64,000 nucleotides of DNA, taken from the NCBI GenBank assembly GCA_015060445.1, contig SUYL01000042.1:1-64000 (forward strand), written 5' to 3'. This document shows positions 24,600-35,630 of the stretch, piece after piece. The position numbers and the translations under genes were made by a program. Source of the DNA: Bacteroidales bacterium. GTDB taxonomy: Bacteria; Bacteroidota; Bacteroidia; Bacteroidales; UBA932. The notes under the pieces were generated by a model. That model was given only the letters and a program-made list of their open reading frames with translations. It was not told where the DNA came from and made no database searches. Numbering within the stretch: the stretch's first letter is position 1; every line of letters starts with the position of its first letter.

Positions 24600-26579
24600 T
24601 TATTTAACTAATTTACGTTTAAGGACAAACGCACTCCTTGCAGGGAGATACAAACTCAAAAACGTACCCTCAGCATCTTCCTGCGTGTAATGTATCTGTT
24701 TTTTCCTGTTCCTTTCAAAACCGTTAAATTCTTTCCAGTCTGTATCCAGTACAACAGAATACTCCCCTCCAAAAATGTTTACCCTGTAATTGCTGTATGA
24801 TTCTGAAGGGCTGAAATTGAACACAAACACATATCCGTTCCTCTCCATAACCAGAATTTGCCTTGGCTCATCATTGTAGATTGAGATTGGAGGCTGTGAG
24901 AGGATATTGTTCTCCCTGAACAGGTGTATCATCTTCTTGTCAAAGGCCAGCAGTTTGCCGTATCTGAGGAACGGGCTGTCTGCAAGGCTCCACTGCCTTC
25001 TGGCATACATGTGTGACCAGTTGTTCCCCTCCCTTGGGAAATCTATCCACTCCGGATGTCCGAACTCATTGCCCATAAAATTCAGATATCCGTTGCCCGC
25101 GGTGGCTATTGTAACCAGCCTTATCATCTTGTGCAGAGCAATTGCCCTGTCTACCTCAAGACTCTGCATACCCAAATCCATATGGGTGTACATAAGGGCA
25201 TCCATAAGCCTGAATATGATTGTCTTGTCACCCACCATCGCCTGGTCGTGGCACTCGGCATAACTTACCGTCTTCTCGTCTGCCCTCTTGTTGGTAAGTT
25301 GCCACCACATGTCACACACATTCCATTTTTCGTCGGGAACCTCCTTGATCCATTTTATCCAGTTGTCGGGAACACCCATACTCATGCGGTAGTCAAATCC
25401 CCAGCCCCCTTCATGTATTGGGGCGGCAAGCCCGGGCATTCCGCTCATATCCTCCGCAATGGTAAAGGCATCTGGGTGTATCTCCTTTATCATGTCATTT
25501 GCAAGCCCCAGATACACAAGCGCATCCACATCCACATTGGCATTGAAGTAATCTTCATATCCCCCAAATGCACGCCCCAGGCCGTGGTCCCAGTAAAGCA
25601 TGCTTGTTATGCCGTCGAAACGGAATCCGTCCAGATTATACTCCTCCATCCAGTATTTGCAGTTTGAGAGGAGGAAGTACAGCGTCTCATCCTTGCCGTA
25701 ATCAAAGCATCTGGTTCCCCAAGCAGGATGGTCGCCTTTGTCTCCAGCGTGGAAATAGAGGGTTTTGGTACCGTCAAAGTTGCTCAGCCCCTCCAGTTCA
25801 TTCTTCACGGCATGTGAATGGACTATATCCATAATTACAGCCAGTCCCAGTTTGTGGGCCTTGTCAACCAGTTCCTTAAAATCCTCAGGGGTGCCGAAAC
25901 GTGAACTCAGGGCAAAGAAATTGGAGACCTGATAACCGAACGACCCGTAATAAGGGTGCTCCTGCAGAGCCATTATCTGAACTGTATTGTATCCGAGTTT
26001 TGCTATCCTTGGAAGGACATTCTTTGTAAAATCCTTGAAAGTGGCAACAGCAGGCTCCTCTCCTGCCATTCCAATATGTGTCTCATAAATGAGCGGGTTC
26101 TCCACCTTGGGAACACGCGGATTCTTCCATTTGTAGTTGCGCGAAGGTGCCCACACCTGTACCGAGAAAACATGTGTCCGGGGATCCTGCACACATCTGG
26201 TTGCATACGACGGGAGCCTCTCCCCCTCTCCGCCATTCCAGCAAATGTGCAGCCTGAAAAGGTCGCCATGCTTTACAGCCCTTTTGGGGAGCACCAGTTC
26301 CCACACTCCTCCACCTTTGTTTGTCATTCTGTAGCCCGGCGAAATCTCCCAATTGTTGAAATCACCCTTCACATAAATGGAAGTGGCATTGGGAGCCCAC
26401 TCCCTGAACACCCAACGGTCTCCCTCCCTGTGCACACCATAAAAAAGATGGTTGTTTATGGCATCTGTAATCCTCTTGCCAAAACCTGCAATCTCCCCCT
26501 TCCTTATGAGCAGCCTCTCATGCCGCCCCTTTATGGCTTTCTGGAACGGTTCCAGATAGGTATCAGTATCGTAAATCAT
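24600..26579 (-). CDS. glgB: 1,4-alpha-glucan branching enzyme (GH13)
   Basis: A 659-residue branching enzyme. The CBM48-like N-terminal domain includes FREWAPNATSIYVKGDFNNW. The GH13 barrel has the four usual motifs: DIVHSHAVKN, GFRFDGITSM with the nucleophile Asp, AEDMSGMPG with the acid/base Glu, and AECHDQAM. The sequence is closer to the eukaryote-like GH13_8 branch than to the E. coli type, judging by RFDGITSMLYWDHG. It makes alpha-1,6 branches in glycogen. Its start overlaps the xseB stop by 4 bases (ATGA). Confidence 0.95.
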   Translation of the reverse strand: MIYDTDTYLEPFQKAIKGRHERLLIRKGEIAGFGKRITDAINNHLFYGVHREGDRWVFREWAPNATSIYVKGDFNNWEISPGYRMTNKGGGVWELVLPKRAVKHGDLFRLHICWNGGEGERLPSYATRCVQDPRTHVFSVQVWAPSRNYKWKNPRVPKVENPLIYETHIGMAGEEPAVATFKDFTKNVLPRIAKLGYNTVQIMALQEHPYYGSFGYQVSNFFALSSRFGTPEDFKELVDKAHKLGLAVIMDIVHSHAVKNELEGLSNFDGTKTLYFHAGDKGDHPAWGTRCFDYGKDETLYFLLSNCKYWMEEYNLDGFRFDGITSMLYWDHGLGRAFGGYEDYFNANVDVDALVYLGLANDMIKEIHPDAFTIAEDMSGMPGLAAPIHEGGWGFDYRMSMGVPDNWIKWIKEVPDEKWNVCDMWWQLTNKRADEKTVSYAECHDQAMVGDKTIIFRLMDALMYTHMDLGMQSLEVDRAIALHKMIRLVTIATAGNGYLNFMGNEFGHPEWIDFPREGNNWSHMYARRQWSLADSPFLRYGKLLAFDKKMIHLFRENNILSQPPISIYNDEPRQILVMERNGYVFVFNFSPSESYSNYRVNIFGGEYSVVLDTDWKEFNGFERNRKKQIHYTQEDAEGTFLSLYLPARSAFVLKRKLVK

Positions 26580-26773
26580 AACTCTCCTTTATTTAATGTC
26601 TTTTCAAAATCCTTTTCATATCCTTCCAGTTCCTTACGGCAGAACTCCAGCAACTGCATTGCCTTCTTCAACTCCTTTCCAATCCCTGCTATCTGCGCAT
26701 CAGGAGACTCAATCACCTCCACAAGTTCCTGCAACTGGGCCAAAGCCTCTTCATAACTCAATTTCTTCTCCAT
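26576..26773 (-). CDS. xseB: Exodeoxyribonuclease VII small subunit
   Basis: A 65-residue helical protein. The N-terminus KLSYEEALAQLQELVEVIES and later LLEFCRKEL are typical of XseB. It binds XseA to form exonuclease VII, which degrades single-stranded DNA to oligonucleotides. It lies 6 bases after xseA and overlaps glgB by 4 bases, so DNA repair and glycogen genes share a transcript. Confidence 0.95.
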   Translation of the reverse strand: MEKKLSYEEALAQLQELVEVIESPDAQIAGIGKELKKAMQLLEFCRKELEGYEKDFEKTLNKGEL

Positions 26774-26779
26774 ATCCTT

Positions 26780-27976
26780 TTATTTTTTCTTCCCGACAAC
26801 CTTTTCCAGCACCTCACCCACTGTAAATTCAACGGTACCGTCGTGCAGGGTGAGCCTCACCCTTCTCCCCTCTACAAAATCCCCTGCAGAAGCCCTTTTG
26901 CCGTCAACGGCAACCATGGCAAACCCTTTTGCAAGAATCCTTGAAGGGTCTGCTGCATCAAGCCTCAACTTTAAAATGTCAAGCTCCTGCCTTCTTCTTG
27001 AAACAAGGGCAGCAACACTCTGAGCCATTGAATTGTGCAATTGGAGCAGCCGCTGGCGCTCAATTGAAATTTTCTGTGCTAAAGTTAGTGAAATTCTTTG
27101 GAATAAATGCATTATAAATTGATATTGCTGCATAAAAGCATCAACAAAGAAATCTGCAGCAGCCGTAGGGGTCTTGAGCCATGTGTGGGCCACCATATCT
27201 GCAATATGGAAATCATGGTCATGCCCTATGCCGGTAACAACCGGAAGGGGGAACTGGGCAATATTTACAGCAAGGGTGTAGTCATCAAAGCATACAAGAT
27301 CCATTGCTGCACCACCTCCCCTGATTATGGCCACAGCATCAAACTCCATCTCCCTTGATGCTATATTCTCCAGAGCGGCAACTATGCTCCCCGGAGCCTC
27401 CTCACCCTGCATCTGGGCGGCAAAAAGTTCTGTATGGAAACGGAATCCCCCCTCATTGCCGTGCAATTGCTTCATGAAATCCCTGTATCCTGCGGCAGTT
27501 GGAGAAGAGACAATGGCAATCCTCCTTGGGAGGGATGGAATCTGCAAAGAGGAGTTCATGTCAAAGCACCCCTCATCCTTGAGCCTTGCAATGGTCTGCT
27601 GCCTTTTGAGTTCAAGTTCCCCAACAGTAAACGAAGGATCAATGTCAAGCACATTCAGCGAAAGGCCGTATATTGGGGAGAAACTCACCTGCACCTTAAC
27701 CAGCACATTGAGCCCGCTTGCCAGGGCAACTCCCGCCGTTGTCTCAAAATAAGGCTTGAGCAGCCTGAAAGTGCTGCTCCATATTGTCCCTCTGGCCTTT
27801 GCAGCCACCGCATGCCCCTTTTCCCTATAACTTACAAACTCCAGGTAACAATGTCCGCTGGAGTGCATCTTAAGTTCTCCTATCTCCGCTGTAATCCAAA
27901 CTACCGGGGGAACAGCCTCCTCTATCCCTTCTCTTATCCTCTCCTGCAGTTGCAGCAGTGTCATCTTCTCTTCCAT
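26780..27976 (-). CDS. xseA: Exodeoxyribonuclease VII large subunit
   Basis: A 398-residue nuclease subunit. The N-terminal OB-fold has WITAEIGELKMHSSGHCYLE; the catalytic core has IAIVSSPTAAGYRDFM, AIIRGGGAAMDLVCFDDY and TGIGHDHDFHIADMVAHTWLKTP-type motifs (here split into GIGHDHDF and VAHTWLKTPTAA). The C-terminal coiled coil binds XseB and ends with ILAKGFAMV. It is the first gene of the xseA-xseB-glycogen operon and is divergent from engB. Confidence 0.95.
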   Translation of the reverse strand: MEEKMTLLQLQERIREGIEEAVPPVVWITAEIGELKMHSSGHCYLEFVSYREKGHAVAAKARGTIWSSTFRLLKPYFETTAGVALASGLNVLVKVQVSFSPIYGLSLNVLDIDPSFTVGELELKRQQTIARLKDEGCFDMNSSLQIPSLPRRIAIVSSPTAAGYRDFMKQLHGNEGGFRFHTELFAAQMQGEEAPGSIVAALENIASREMEFDAVAIIRGGGAAMDLVCFDDYTLAVNIAQFPLPVVTGIGHDHDFHIADMVAHTWLKTPTAAADFFVDAFMQQYQFIMHLFQRISLTLAQKISIERQRLLQLHNSMAQSVAALVSRRRQELDILKLRLDAADPSRILAKGFAMVAVDGKRASAGDFVEGRRVRLTLHDGTVEFTVGEVLEKVVGKKK

Positions 27977-28015
27977 CTCTCTCTTATTTTTCGCACAAGA
28001 TACAAAAAAATATTG

Positions 28016-28023
28016 TACCTTTG
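28016..28023 (+). promoter_or_regulatory. -7 element of the engB operon promoter
   Basis: TACCTTTG matches TAnnTTTG, 22 bases before the engB start. The region between xseA and engB is only 69 bases and must also hold the divergent xseA promoter. Confidence 0.55.
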
Positions 28024-28045
28024 TAATCTAATACAGGAACATTTT

Positions 28046-28642
28046 ATGAAAATTACCAAGGCCATTTTTGCCGGAAGCAGCCCCAGGCTTAAAGACAAGC
28101 CCAAAGCAAAGCATCCCGAATTTGCATTCATAGGAAGGTCCAATGTGGGAAAATCATCCCTCATAAACTCCCTATGCCAGCACAAGGGACTTGCCAAAAC
28201 ATCTTCAACCCCCGGCAAGACACTCCTGGTAAACCATTTCCTGATAAATGACTCCTGGTACCTTGTAGACCTTCCGGGGTACGGCTATGCAAAAATATCC
28301 CAGACAGCCAGGGTGAAACTCCACAAGATGATAAACGAATTCATAAACGAGTCTCAGGAGATGGTGCTGCTGTTTGTATTGCTGGACAGCAGGCATGACA
28401 TACAGAAGATTGACCTTGAATTCCTTACAAGCCTTGGAGCGGCAGGCATACCGTTCTCCATAATATTTACCAAAGCAGACAAACTTGGCAAAGAGGCCCT
28501 TGTAAAACAGATAGAGGCCAACAAAAAGGAACTGCTCAAATACTGGGAGGAACTCCCTCCAATATTTGTAACCTCATCTGAGAAGCACACTGGAAGGGAA
28601 GAAGTTCTTGAGTATATACAAACTATCTTAAATACACTATAA
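28046..28642 (+). CDS. engB: Ribosome biogenesis GTP-binding protein YsxC/EngB
   Basis: A 198-residue GTPase. The start at 28046 is chosen because the conserved N-terminus MKITKAIFAGSSPR begins there and a promoter element lies just upstream; the frame stays open much further back inside xseA. G motifs: G1 GRSNVGKSS (residues 30-38), G3 DLPGYGYAK, G4 TKADKLGK, G5 TSSEKHTGR. It acts in assembly of the large ribosomal subunit. First gene of an engB-prs-nadE-(small protein)-der operon. Confidence 0.95.
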   Translation: MKITKAIFAGSSPRLKDKPKAKHPEFAFIGRSNVGKSSLINSLCQHKGLAKTSSTPGKTLLVNHFLINDSWYLVDLPGYGYAKISQTARVKLHKMINEFINESQEMVLLFVLLDSRHDIQKIDLEFLTSLGAAGIPFSIIFTKADKLGKEALVKQIEANKKELLKYWEELPPIFVTSSEKHTGREEVLEYIQTILNTL

Positions 28643-28646
28643 CATT

Positions 28647-29597
28647 ATGGATCATAATCACGTGATTAAAATTTTCTCATGTAGAGGATCTCAGTATCTT
28701 GCCGAGAAAATTGCAAAGTATCTGAAACTGGATTTGGGAAAATCTATCGTCAATGTATTCAGCGACGGAGAGTTCCAGCCTGCATTTGACGAAAGTGTCA
28801 GAGGTGCAACCGTATTTATTGTACAGTCAACATTCCCTCCTGTAGAGAACCTTTTTGAACTTCTTCTTATGATTGATGCTGCAAAAAGGGCTTCTGCATA
28901 CAAGGTTGTGGCTGTTATGCCATATTTCGGTTGGGCAAGGCAGGACAGGAAAGACCGTCCAAGGGTATCTATCGGTGCAAAACTTGTTGCAAACATGCTT
29001 ACAGCAGCAGGTTGCGACCGTGTAATGACAGCAGACATACACGCAGACCAGATACAGGGCTTCTTTGATGTACCGTTCGACCACGTTTACGCAAGCGGTC
29101 TGTTCCTCAACTATTTGAGAAGCCTCAACATTGAGAACCTATCTATTGCTGCCCCTGATATGGGTGGTGCAAAAAGGGCAAATGCCTATGCAAGAAGCCT
29201 TGGTTGTCCGCTTATCGTATGCCACAAATCAAGGGAGAGGGCAAACGTAGTTGGCTCAATGACAGCAATCGGTGACGTAGAGGGAAGAAACGTGGTTATC
29301 GTTGACGATATGGTTGACACTGCAGGTACCCTTTGCAAGGCAGCAAACATGCTTAAGGAGAAAGGCGCCCTAAGTGTAAGGGCCGTTGCAACCCACCCAG
29401 TACTCAGCGGTGCAGCATACGAGAACATCTCCAAATCTGAACTTTGCGAACTTGTAGTTACAGACACCATTCCTCTAAGGGCAAAAGAGGGTCAGGATAT
29501 TTCAAAGATTAAGGTAATCTCTGTTGCTGAACTGTTTGCAGACATTATCAACAAAGTTTATACAGATTCATCAATCAGCGGATCATTCGTATTCTAA
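28647..29597 (+). CDS. prs: Ribose-phosphate pyrophosphokinase
   Basis: A 316-residue PRPP synthase that transfers pyrophosphate from ATP to ribose-5-phosphate. Visible motifs are the N-terminal KIFSCRGSQYLAEKIA, the flexible loop YFGWARQDRKDRPRVSIG, and the PRPP-binding loop VVIVDDMVDTAGTL. Length fits the class I enzymes. PRPP feeds nucleotide, His, Trp and NAD synthesis; nadE is the next gene. It starts 4 bases after engB. Codon usage is smooth and expression is probably high. Confidence 0.97.
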   Translation: MDHNHVIKIFSCRGSQYLAEKIAKYLKLDLGKSIVNVFSDGEFQPAFDESVRGATVFIVQSTFPPVENLFELLLMIDAAKRASAYKVVAVMPYFGWARQDRKDRPRVSIGAKLVANMLTAAGCDRVMTADIHADQIQGFFDVPFDHVYASGLFLNYLRSLNIENLSIAAPDMGGAKRANAYARSLGCPLIVCHKSRERANVVGSMTAIGDVEGRNVVIVDDMVDTAGTLCKAANMLKEKGALSVRAVATHPVLSGAAYENISKSELCELVVTDTIPLRAKEGQDISKIKVISVAELFADIINKVYTDSSISGSFVF

Positions 29598-29616
29598 CAA
29601 ATAAAAGCATTGCATT

Positions 29617-30459
29617 ATGTTGTCGCCAAAATTGCAGATAGAAGATGTCCACAATACCCTTGTAGAGGGATTGCGCAAGTTCGTACATTCATGTGGGGCA
29701 TCAAAGGTATGCCTGGGACTGTCGGGAGGAATAGATTCTGCCGTAGTTGCAGCATTGGCCGTTGAGGCTCTTGGAAAAGAAAATGTGCATGGATTCCTTA
29801 TGCCAAGTGAATTTTCAACTGTACACTCGGTGCAGGATGCTGTGGATCTTGCAGACAATCTTGAGATGAGTTATGACATTGTACCCATAGGAAAGATATG
29901 GAACAAGTTCATGAAGGAACTCTCTCCTGTCTTTGGTCCCGACAACAAATGGAATGTTGCTGAAGAGAACCTTCAGGCCAGGATAAGGGGAACCCTCCTT
30001 ATGGCCTATTCCAATAAATTCGGGGCACTGCTCCTCAATACATCAAACAAGAGTGAGTTGAGCACCGGATACGGCACATTATATGGAGATCTTGCAGGAG
30101 CCGCAATGGTAATTGCAGATCTCTATAAATGTGAAGTATATGAACTGGCAAATTACATAAACCGCAACGGTGTTGTAATTCCGGTTTCAACCATTACAAA
30201 AGCCCCTTCTGCAGAGTTGAGGGAAGGGCAGAAAGATACCGACTCGCTCCCCGACTACCCTGTACTGGACGCCATCCTCTATGCAATGCAGGAAGAAGGC
30301 AAGACTCCTGAGGAGGTAATTGCACAGGGGGCAGACAAACAAATTGTTGAGAAAATTGTAAGATTGAAAAGAGGTGCATCCTTTAAGGCCGCACAGATTC
30401 CGCCTATATTCAATATAAGCGAAAAGCCGCTTGGCCTCAAGGAGAAATGGTTATTATAA
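29617..30459 (+). CDS. nadE: NAD+ synthase (ammonia-dependent type)
   Basis: A 280-residue NAD synthetase. The ATP-pyrophosphatase P-loop SGGIDSAVVAALA starts at residue 36; further motifs are LLLNTSNKSELSTGYGTLYGD and ELREGQKDTDSLPDY. It amidates nicotinic acid adenine dinucleotide to NAD. There is no glutaminase domain, so ammonia must come from elsewhere. It follows prs by 19 bases, and its stop overlaps the start of the next small gene by one base. Confidence 0.95.
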   Translation: MLSPKLQIEDVHNTLVEGLRKFVHSCGASKVCLGLSGGIDSAVVAALAVEALGKENVHGFLMPSEFSTVHSVQDAVDLADNLEMSYDIVPIGKIWNKFMKELSPVFGPDNKWNVAEENLQARIRGTLLMAYSNKFGALLLNTSNKSELSTGYGTLYGDLAGAAMVIADLYKCEVYELANYINRNGVVIPVSTITKAPSAELREGQKDTDSLPDYPVLDAILYAMQEEGKTPEEVIAQGADKQIVEKIVRLKRGASFKAAQIPPIFNISEKPLGLKEKWLL

Positions 30460-30698
30460 TGAAACTGCTTTTATTTACAATTTTTCTGGTGGGGCTCTGT
30501 GTAATAGGGCTCTGCTTCAACATCATCTTCAGGAAAGACGGAAAATTCCCCGAGACTGAGATTGAAAACAATAGGGAGATGCGCAAACGGGGTATCCAGT
30601 GCGCAAAAATGGAAGAGAAGAAACTTTGGGGAAAGAAAAACAGAAAAAATAGTGGAGAGTGCAATTCAGACTGCGGAAGTTGCGGTCTGGGATGCTAA
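30459..30698 (+). CDS. Small membrane protein with Cys-rich tail
   Basis: A 79-residue protein. The start at 30459 overlaps the nadE stop (TAATG) and gives a clean membrane helix at residues 2-23 ([20 protein letters not shown]). The cytoplasmic or periplasmic tail is basic and ends in a cluster [13 protein letters not shown], four Cys in 13 residues, suited to bind a metal or iron-sulfur centre. Similar short Cys-tailed membrane proteins occur beside nadE/der in Bacteroidetes, as far as I recall; the function is unknown. It sits 14 bases before der. Confidence 0.72.
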   Translation: MKLLLFTIFLVGLCVIGLCFNIIFRKDGKFPETEIENNREMRKRGIQCAKMEEKKLWGKKNRKNSGECNSDCGSCGLGC

Positions 30699-30712
30699 AA
30701 TTGGAGAATAAT

Positions 30713-32026
30713 ATGGGAATTGTAGCAATTGTAGGAAGGCCTAATGTAGGCAAATCAACCCTTTTCAACAGGCTTGTAGGTATGAGGCAGGCCATTGTTG
30801 ATGAAACTGCCGGTGTAACCAGAGACCGCCATTACGGAAAGAGCGAATGGTGCGGCAAAGAGTTCTCTGTTGTAGATACAGGCGGATATACCAGCAACTC
30901 AGATGACATTTTTGAGGGGGAAATCCGCAAACAGGTATCTCTGGCCATTGAAGAGGCAGACGTAATCCTCTTCATGTGCGAGGTTGCAACAGGCATTACA
31001 GACTACGATTCCGAAATTGCTTCAATTCTGCGCCGCTGCAAGAAACCTGTAATCCTTGCCGTAAACAAGGTTGACACAGGAGACAAGATGTACGGTGCAT
31101 ACGAGTTCAACGCCCTTGGCCTTGGAGAGCCATTCTGCATTGCTGCGGCAAGCGGCGGCGGAACCGGTGACCTATTGGACAAAATCTGCGAACTCCTTCC
31201 CGACGACAACAATGTTGTAATTGACCACGAGGATGAGAGCATCCCAAGGATTACAATTGTCGGGAAGCCGAATGTGGGAAAATCCTCAATGACAAATGCC
31301 CTCCTTGGCGAGGAGAGGAATATTGTAACCAATATTGCAGGAACCACCAGGGATTCAATTGCAACCAGATACAACAAGTTCGGATATGATTTCATGCTGG
31401 TTGATACTGCAGGACTCAGGAAAAAGACCAAAGTAAAGGAAGACCTTGAGTTCTACTCAGTAATGCGTGCAATACGTTCAATTGAGAACTCAGATGTATG
31501 TATCCTGATGATAGATGCCCAGGCCGGAGTTGAGGCCCAAGACATGGCAATCTACAATCTCATACAGAAAAACAAGAAAGGTGTTGTAATAGTTGTAAAC
31601 AAATGGGATACCATTGAGAAAGACAACAACACCATGAAGAAGTTCAAGGAGGATATCCTTAACAGGATTGCTCCATTTACAGATGTTCCAATCATCTTTA
31701 CATCCGTAATAAACAAGCAGAGGATATTTGATGTACTCAAGGCCGCTACAGAGGTTTATGAGAACTACTCACGCAAGATCCCTACATCACAACTCAATGA
31801 GGCAATGCTTCCGGAAATTGAGAACTACCCTCCACCTGCATGGAAAGGAAAATATATAAAGATAAAGTATATTACACAGTTGCCAAGCCCAAGCCCTTCA
31901 TTTGCGTTCTTCTGTAACCTCCCTCAGTACATAAGGGACCCTTACAAACGCTTTTTGGAGAACAGGCTCCGCGAGCACTTCAACTTTAACGGAGTTCCTG
32001 TGCAGATATTCTTGAGACAAAAATAG
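30713..32026 (+). CDS. der: Ribosome-associated GTPase Der (EngA)
   Basis: A 437-residue protein with two tandem GTPase domains and a C-terminal KH-like domain. The start at 30713 places the first G1 motif GRPNVGKST at residues 8-16; the longer frame begins inside the preceding gene. Second G1: GKPNVGKSS near residue 185. Other motifs are [16 protein letters not shown] and NKWD. It acts in 50S ribosome assembly. The last 41 bases overlap the 3' end of the convergent sensor kinase gene. Confidence 0.96.
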   Translation: MGIVAIVGRPNVGKSTLFNRLVGMRQAIVDETAGVTRDRHYGKSEWCGKEFSVVDTGGYTSNSDDIFEGEIRKQVSLAIEEADVILFMCEVATGITDYDSEIASILRRCKKPVILAVNKVDTGDKMYGAYEFNALGLGEPFCIAAASGGGTGDLLDKICELLPDDNNVVIDHEDESIPRITIVGKPNVGKSSMTNALLGEERNIVTNIAGTTRDSIATRYNKFGYDFMLVDTAGLRKKTKVKEDLEFYSVMRAIRSIENSDVCILMIDAQAGVEAQDMAIYNLIQKNKKGVVIVVNKWDTIEKDNNTMKKFKEDILNRIAPFTDVPIIFTSVINKQRIFDVLKAATEVYENYSRKIPTSQLNEAMLPEIENYPPPAWKGKYIKIKYITQLPSPSPSFAFFCNLPQYIRDPYKRFLENRLREHFNFNGVPVQIFLRQK

Positions 32027-35000
32027 GGAGCGTAAACGAGAAGCATGCTCCTCCAAGTTCCGAGCGGTGGTAAGATATCTTGCCGCCGCTTTGTTCTATA
32101 ATGTTGCGGCATATTGCAAGACCAAGACCTGTTCCGCTGCTCTTGGTTGTAAAGTTTGGCTTGAACAGTTTGTTCACATCCTCTTCCTTTACACCAGGGC
32201 CGTTATCATCTATGGCAACAACATATTGCCCGGCCTCCTCTTTGAGCGTAATGCGGATATACCCCCCCTTATCCTCCAAAGCCTGTATTGCATTTGAGAC
32301 AAGATTTACCAGCACACGGATAATCTGCCCCTTGCGTACCTGTACCATACATTCCCTGTGGCAGTAATCATACGCCATCCTTATATTCTCCCTGGTATCA
32401 AAGAAAACCCGCTGGTCATTTATAAGTTCAGCAAGATCCAGCACAGTTGTCTCCTCGTAGTAGAACTTTGCAAAACTCGAGAACTCCGATGCTGTATTGG
32501 AAAGTATCTCTATCTGCTCCAGTATAGAGGTTGCCACCTCTTCAAACTTCTCCTCCCAGCCATCTATTCCACGCTGTTTGAGCCTTATAAGGTGCTGTAT
32601 GCTCAAGCGCATAGGGGTAAGGGGATTCTTTATCTCATGGGCAATCTGCCGCGCCATCTCGCTCCATGCCTGTTCCCTCTCTGTCTGGGCAAGGCGTTGG
32701 GTACTTGCCTGAAGGTCATCCACCATTTTGTTGTATGCTCCCACAAGTTCCCCCAGTTCATCCTTGTTCCTGTAATTGATATGCTCTGTCTTCTTGGAAA
32801 CATCTATGAGTTTCATTTTACGGCCAATCTCGGCCAATGGCTCCGACAACTGGTTTGCAAGGGCAGTACCGCCAAAAATTGCAGCAAGGAGGAGCAATAT
32901 ATATACATTTATAATTGCAGCAAGGATAGATGACACATCCCCCACAATGTAGGAACCTTTAGAGAAATACGGAATATTTGCAATGGCTACAAGAGTACCC
33001 TGGGCATTGTATATTGGGGCATAAAGGGAAGAGTAATTGAGTTCTCCCAATTTCTCGTTTGTAATCACCTGCATCCTGTTCTCATAAACCAACTGATGGT
33101 ATGCCTGAGGGTTTATCCTTGAGGCCAGCAGATAGCGGTCGAACAGTTCCGGCTGTGTAGAACGTATCATACGCCCGTGAGGGTCGTACAGGTTAATTGT
33201 GGTTTGGGTATTCTTGGCCAGCATCTCAAGCGACTGGTATACACTGGAGGTATTTATCTGCCTGTAACTCTCCGCATACTTGCACAAATCTGTAAGGGTT
33301 ATCTGCACGGTCTGCAGCATCTCCTCCATCATGGCATGGTTGGTATCCCTGTAATAGTTGAGGCAGAACCACACACTGCCAAATCCCATACATATAAGGG
33401 AAACCACCAGAGAAACTGTAATAAGGTATGTAATCTTTCTCCTGAATGAATTCTTTGGCAACTTTATCCTCATGCTCCTCCTTCTCCCCAGACGCCTTCC
33501 ACGTATGAAGATTGAGGCAATAGCACTATAGAAGAGCATCAGGTAAGAGAAAGAGACCAGATAATGGAAAACGCTCCTCCTCTCCCTTGTAATTATAATA
33601 ATGTTGTCGTTGTCGGCCCTTGTAACAAAATGGAGATGGTCCTCCTCCTTCACAACTGAAAAGCCATGCGCATAATTGTCGGGATTACAAACCATTGGAT
33701 ATACATATGCACCTTTATATATAACCAGACGGTTGTCAATATATTTTGCGTACGAGTACTCCTCCGGCATGTTTACGTTGTCTGAAGGCTTGTAGTCGAA
33801 CAATACCGCCGTATGCCCCATCACATCCTTGGTATAGCGCGACTCAAACTCAAGATACATGGTAATTGGACCGGAAACCGCATTGGAATAGGTAAGGACA
33901 CCCAAATAACTCACCCTGCCGTTATAATTGTTGAGGAAGAAGAAATTTGACCCTTCAGAAAGGGGCACTCCCGACAACAACAGATCCTGGTAATACGCAG
34001 AACAATCCACCATCTGCTGCCACTTGCTGTCGAGCAGCATGTCATTAGGGCGGCAGATTGTAATGTTTATCTCATATTTCTGGCTCACCCCTTTAAGGTA
34101 CAACTCCTCCATCCTGTTCTGGATGAGACCGTACCTCTCCTGTGGCAACCCCAGCATTGCCCCCACAATAGGGTCCCTGGACAACTTGGCCTCAATTGAC
34201 CTCAACTGGAGTTCCAGGCTAATATCCCTCTCCACTGCAAGTTTGTTTGCCCACACCTTGCTGCCGTCTGTCTCCTTCCCAAATCCCAGGTTGCTCACTA
34301 TAATTATAGTATAAAGCGATATTGCACAAATGTACCCCATAAGCCACTTGGACTTGAGCAATGAAAACCTACTGACAAACGGGAGCAATGGTACAAGCAA
34401 CTGCAGCGAGAAGAGCAATGCCGTAAAAAGGAGGGCAAAAGAGGCATAGGCCAAAACCGAATACTCATTCAACAACTGTATCCTGTACAACTCAAGCACA
34501 ATGCCGGAGTTGCTTATTACAGACCTGAACACATAATTGATGTACAGCACAAGCAGCACAGGCACCACCGCCAGGAAGAATACAATGAACCTCCTCTTCC
34601 ATACCCCCCACTGCTTATACTGAAGCACTATCCTCTTCCTCAGCAGATAAATGCCAAGTACCAGCAAGGATACATAAAGGTTATTGAGCAGGAAATTGCC
34701 GAACGATGAAAAAAGCCCCGTATCTGCATACAGGTTAGGTGAAAAAAGTTCTGAATTGAACCTCAGCGACACTGCCAGGCCAAAGCACATTATCCTTATT
34801 ACAGTAAGCCCAATACAATATATTATAAATGCCTTAAAATTGCGCCTGTTAAAATAGAACGAATAGAGCGCAGCACAAAAGAGCATCATTGAGAGCCATC
34901 TCAGGGAAACTGCAGTCCCCCCCTCAACCAGTGCAAAATCATTGTTTACAGAGAAAAGGACACCACCGTCGAGCCCCCGTACAACATCACCCTCATCAAA

Positions 35001-35630
35001 TGTTACCGGAGCAATGTCCATCTTCCTCCTAACCCCAAGATTTGGGTTTATCTTGCTGGCCAGGACCGTATTGTTTGAGAGATATTCTGTTTTAATGAGC
35101 AAGCCTGAGATAATCTTCACCTCCCCCCTTCTGTACACCTTTACAACATACCACGCAGAACCCAGATTCACATACTGCTCCTGCTCTGTAAGATATGCCA
35201 GCGGAGCATTGAAAAGGCTCCTGCTGTTGAGATGGTTTATCCTGTGCCACAAGGTAAGCACATCCACCTCATCATTGGCAACAGGGAACTGGTTTACCCA
35301 AGACTGCAACGTATCCGCATTATAGCGGTACAGCACCATATCTTCCGGAAAATCCTCAAAAGCAAGCCACTGCTGCACCGGAACCTCAAACGCCCGGGCA
35401 ACATAATCCCTCAGAATCTGCTGCCTCTCCTGAATCCTCCTCTCCAGCCTTGCAATATCCTTGTCCAACTCTTCTCCCGACGGAACCACAATATATGAGA
35501 ACACGGCAAGCAACAGTGCCAATGTCAACAGCACAGCACTTCTCTGCCTGAGAAGGAATGCCGCGACCTTTGAAAGGCACTGCACAAACCTGGAAAAAAT
35601 CCTCTCCGCTCCCAATATAAAATCACTCAT
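31986..35630 (-). CDS. Large NtrY-like membrane sensor histidine kinase
   Basis: A 1214-residue kinase. One helix lies near residues 20-50, then a long periplasmic part, a block of about six helices around residues 250-460, another extracellular region, further helices near 690-770 and 915-940. A HAMP-like segment ([16 protein letters not shown]) leads to the H-box [14 protein letters not shown] with His998. The ATPase has N-box [13 protein letters not shown]1 DDNGPGV and G2 [11 protein letters not shown], all intact. The NtrY-type H-box and topology are clear, but it is far longer than E. coli-type kinases. No response regulator is nearby. Its 3' end overlaps der by 41 bases and its start overlaps rlmH by 8 bases. 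Confidence 0.9.
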   Translation of the reverse strand: MSDFILGAERIFSRFVQCLSKVAAFLLRQRSAVLLTLALLLAVFSYIVVPSGEELDKDIARLERRIQERQQILRDYVARAFEVPVQQWLAFEDFPEDMVLYRYNADTLQSWVNQFPVANDEVDVLTLWHRINHLNSRSLFNAPLAYLTEQEQYVNLGSAWYVVKVYRRGEVKIISGLLIKTEYLSNNTVLASKINPNLGVRRKMDIAPVTFDEGDVVRGLDGGVLFSVNNDFALVEGGTAVSLRWLSMMLFCAALYSFYFNRRNFKAFIIYCIGLTVIRIMCFGLAVSLRFNSELFSPNLYADTGLFSSFGNFLLNNLYVSLLVLGIYLLRKRIVLQYKQWGVWKRRFIVFFLAVVPVLLVLYINYVFRSVISNSGIVLELYRIQLLNEYSVLAYASFALLFTALLFSLQLLVPLLPFVSRFSLLKSKWLMGYICAISLYTIIIVSNLGFGKETDGSKVWANKLAVERDISLELQLRSIEAKLSRDPIVGAMLGLPQERYGLIQNRMEELYLKGVSQKYEINITICRPNDMLLDSKWQQMVDCSAYYQDLLLSGVPLSEGSNFFFLNNYNGRVSYLGVLTYSNAVSGPITMYLEFESRYTKDVMGHTAVLFDYKPSDNVNMPEEYSYAKYIDNRLVIYKGAYVYPMVCNPDNYAHGFSVVKEEDHLHFVTRADNDNIIIITRERRSVFHYLVSFSYLMLFYSAIASIFIRGRRLGRRRSMRIKLPKNSFRRKITYLITVSLVVSLICMGFGSVWFCLNYYRDTNHAMMEEMLQTVQITLTDLCKYAESYRQINTSSVYQSLEMLAKNTQTTINLYDPHGRMIRSTQPELFDRYLLASRINPQAYHQLVYENRMQVITNEKLGELNYSSLYAPIYNAQGTLVAIANIPYFSKGSYIVGDVSSILAAIINVYILLLLAAIFGGTALANQLSEPLAEIGRKMKLIDVSKKTEHINYRNKDELGELVGAYNKMVDDLQASTQRLAQTEREQAWSEMARQIAHEIKNPLTPMRLSIQHLIRLKQRGIDGWEEKFEEVATSILEQIEILSNTASEFSSFAKFYYEETTVLDLAELINDQRVFFDTRENIRMAYDYCHRECMVQVRKGQIIRVLVNLVSNAIQALEDKGGYIRITLKEEAGQYVVAIDDNGPGVKEEDVNKLFKPNFTTKSSGTGLGLAICRNIIEQSGGKISYHRSELGGACFSFTLPIFVSRISAQELR

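Noticed and set aside
32358..32933. 191-codon frame antisense to the sensor kinase
   Set aside because: The opposite strand encodes the clear HAMP and kinase core; codon pattern fits that strand.
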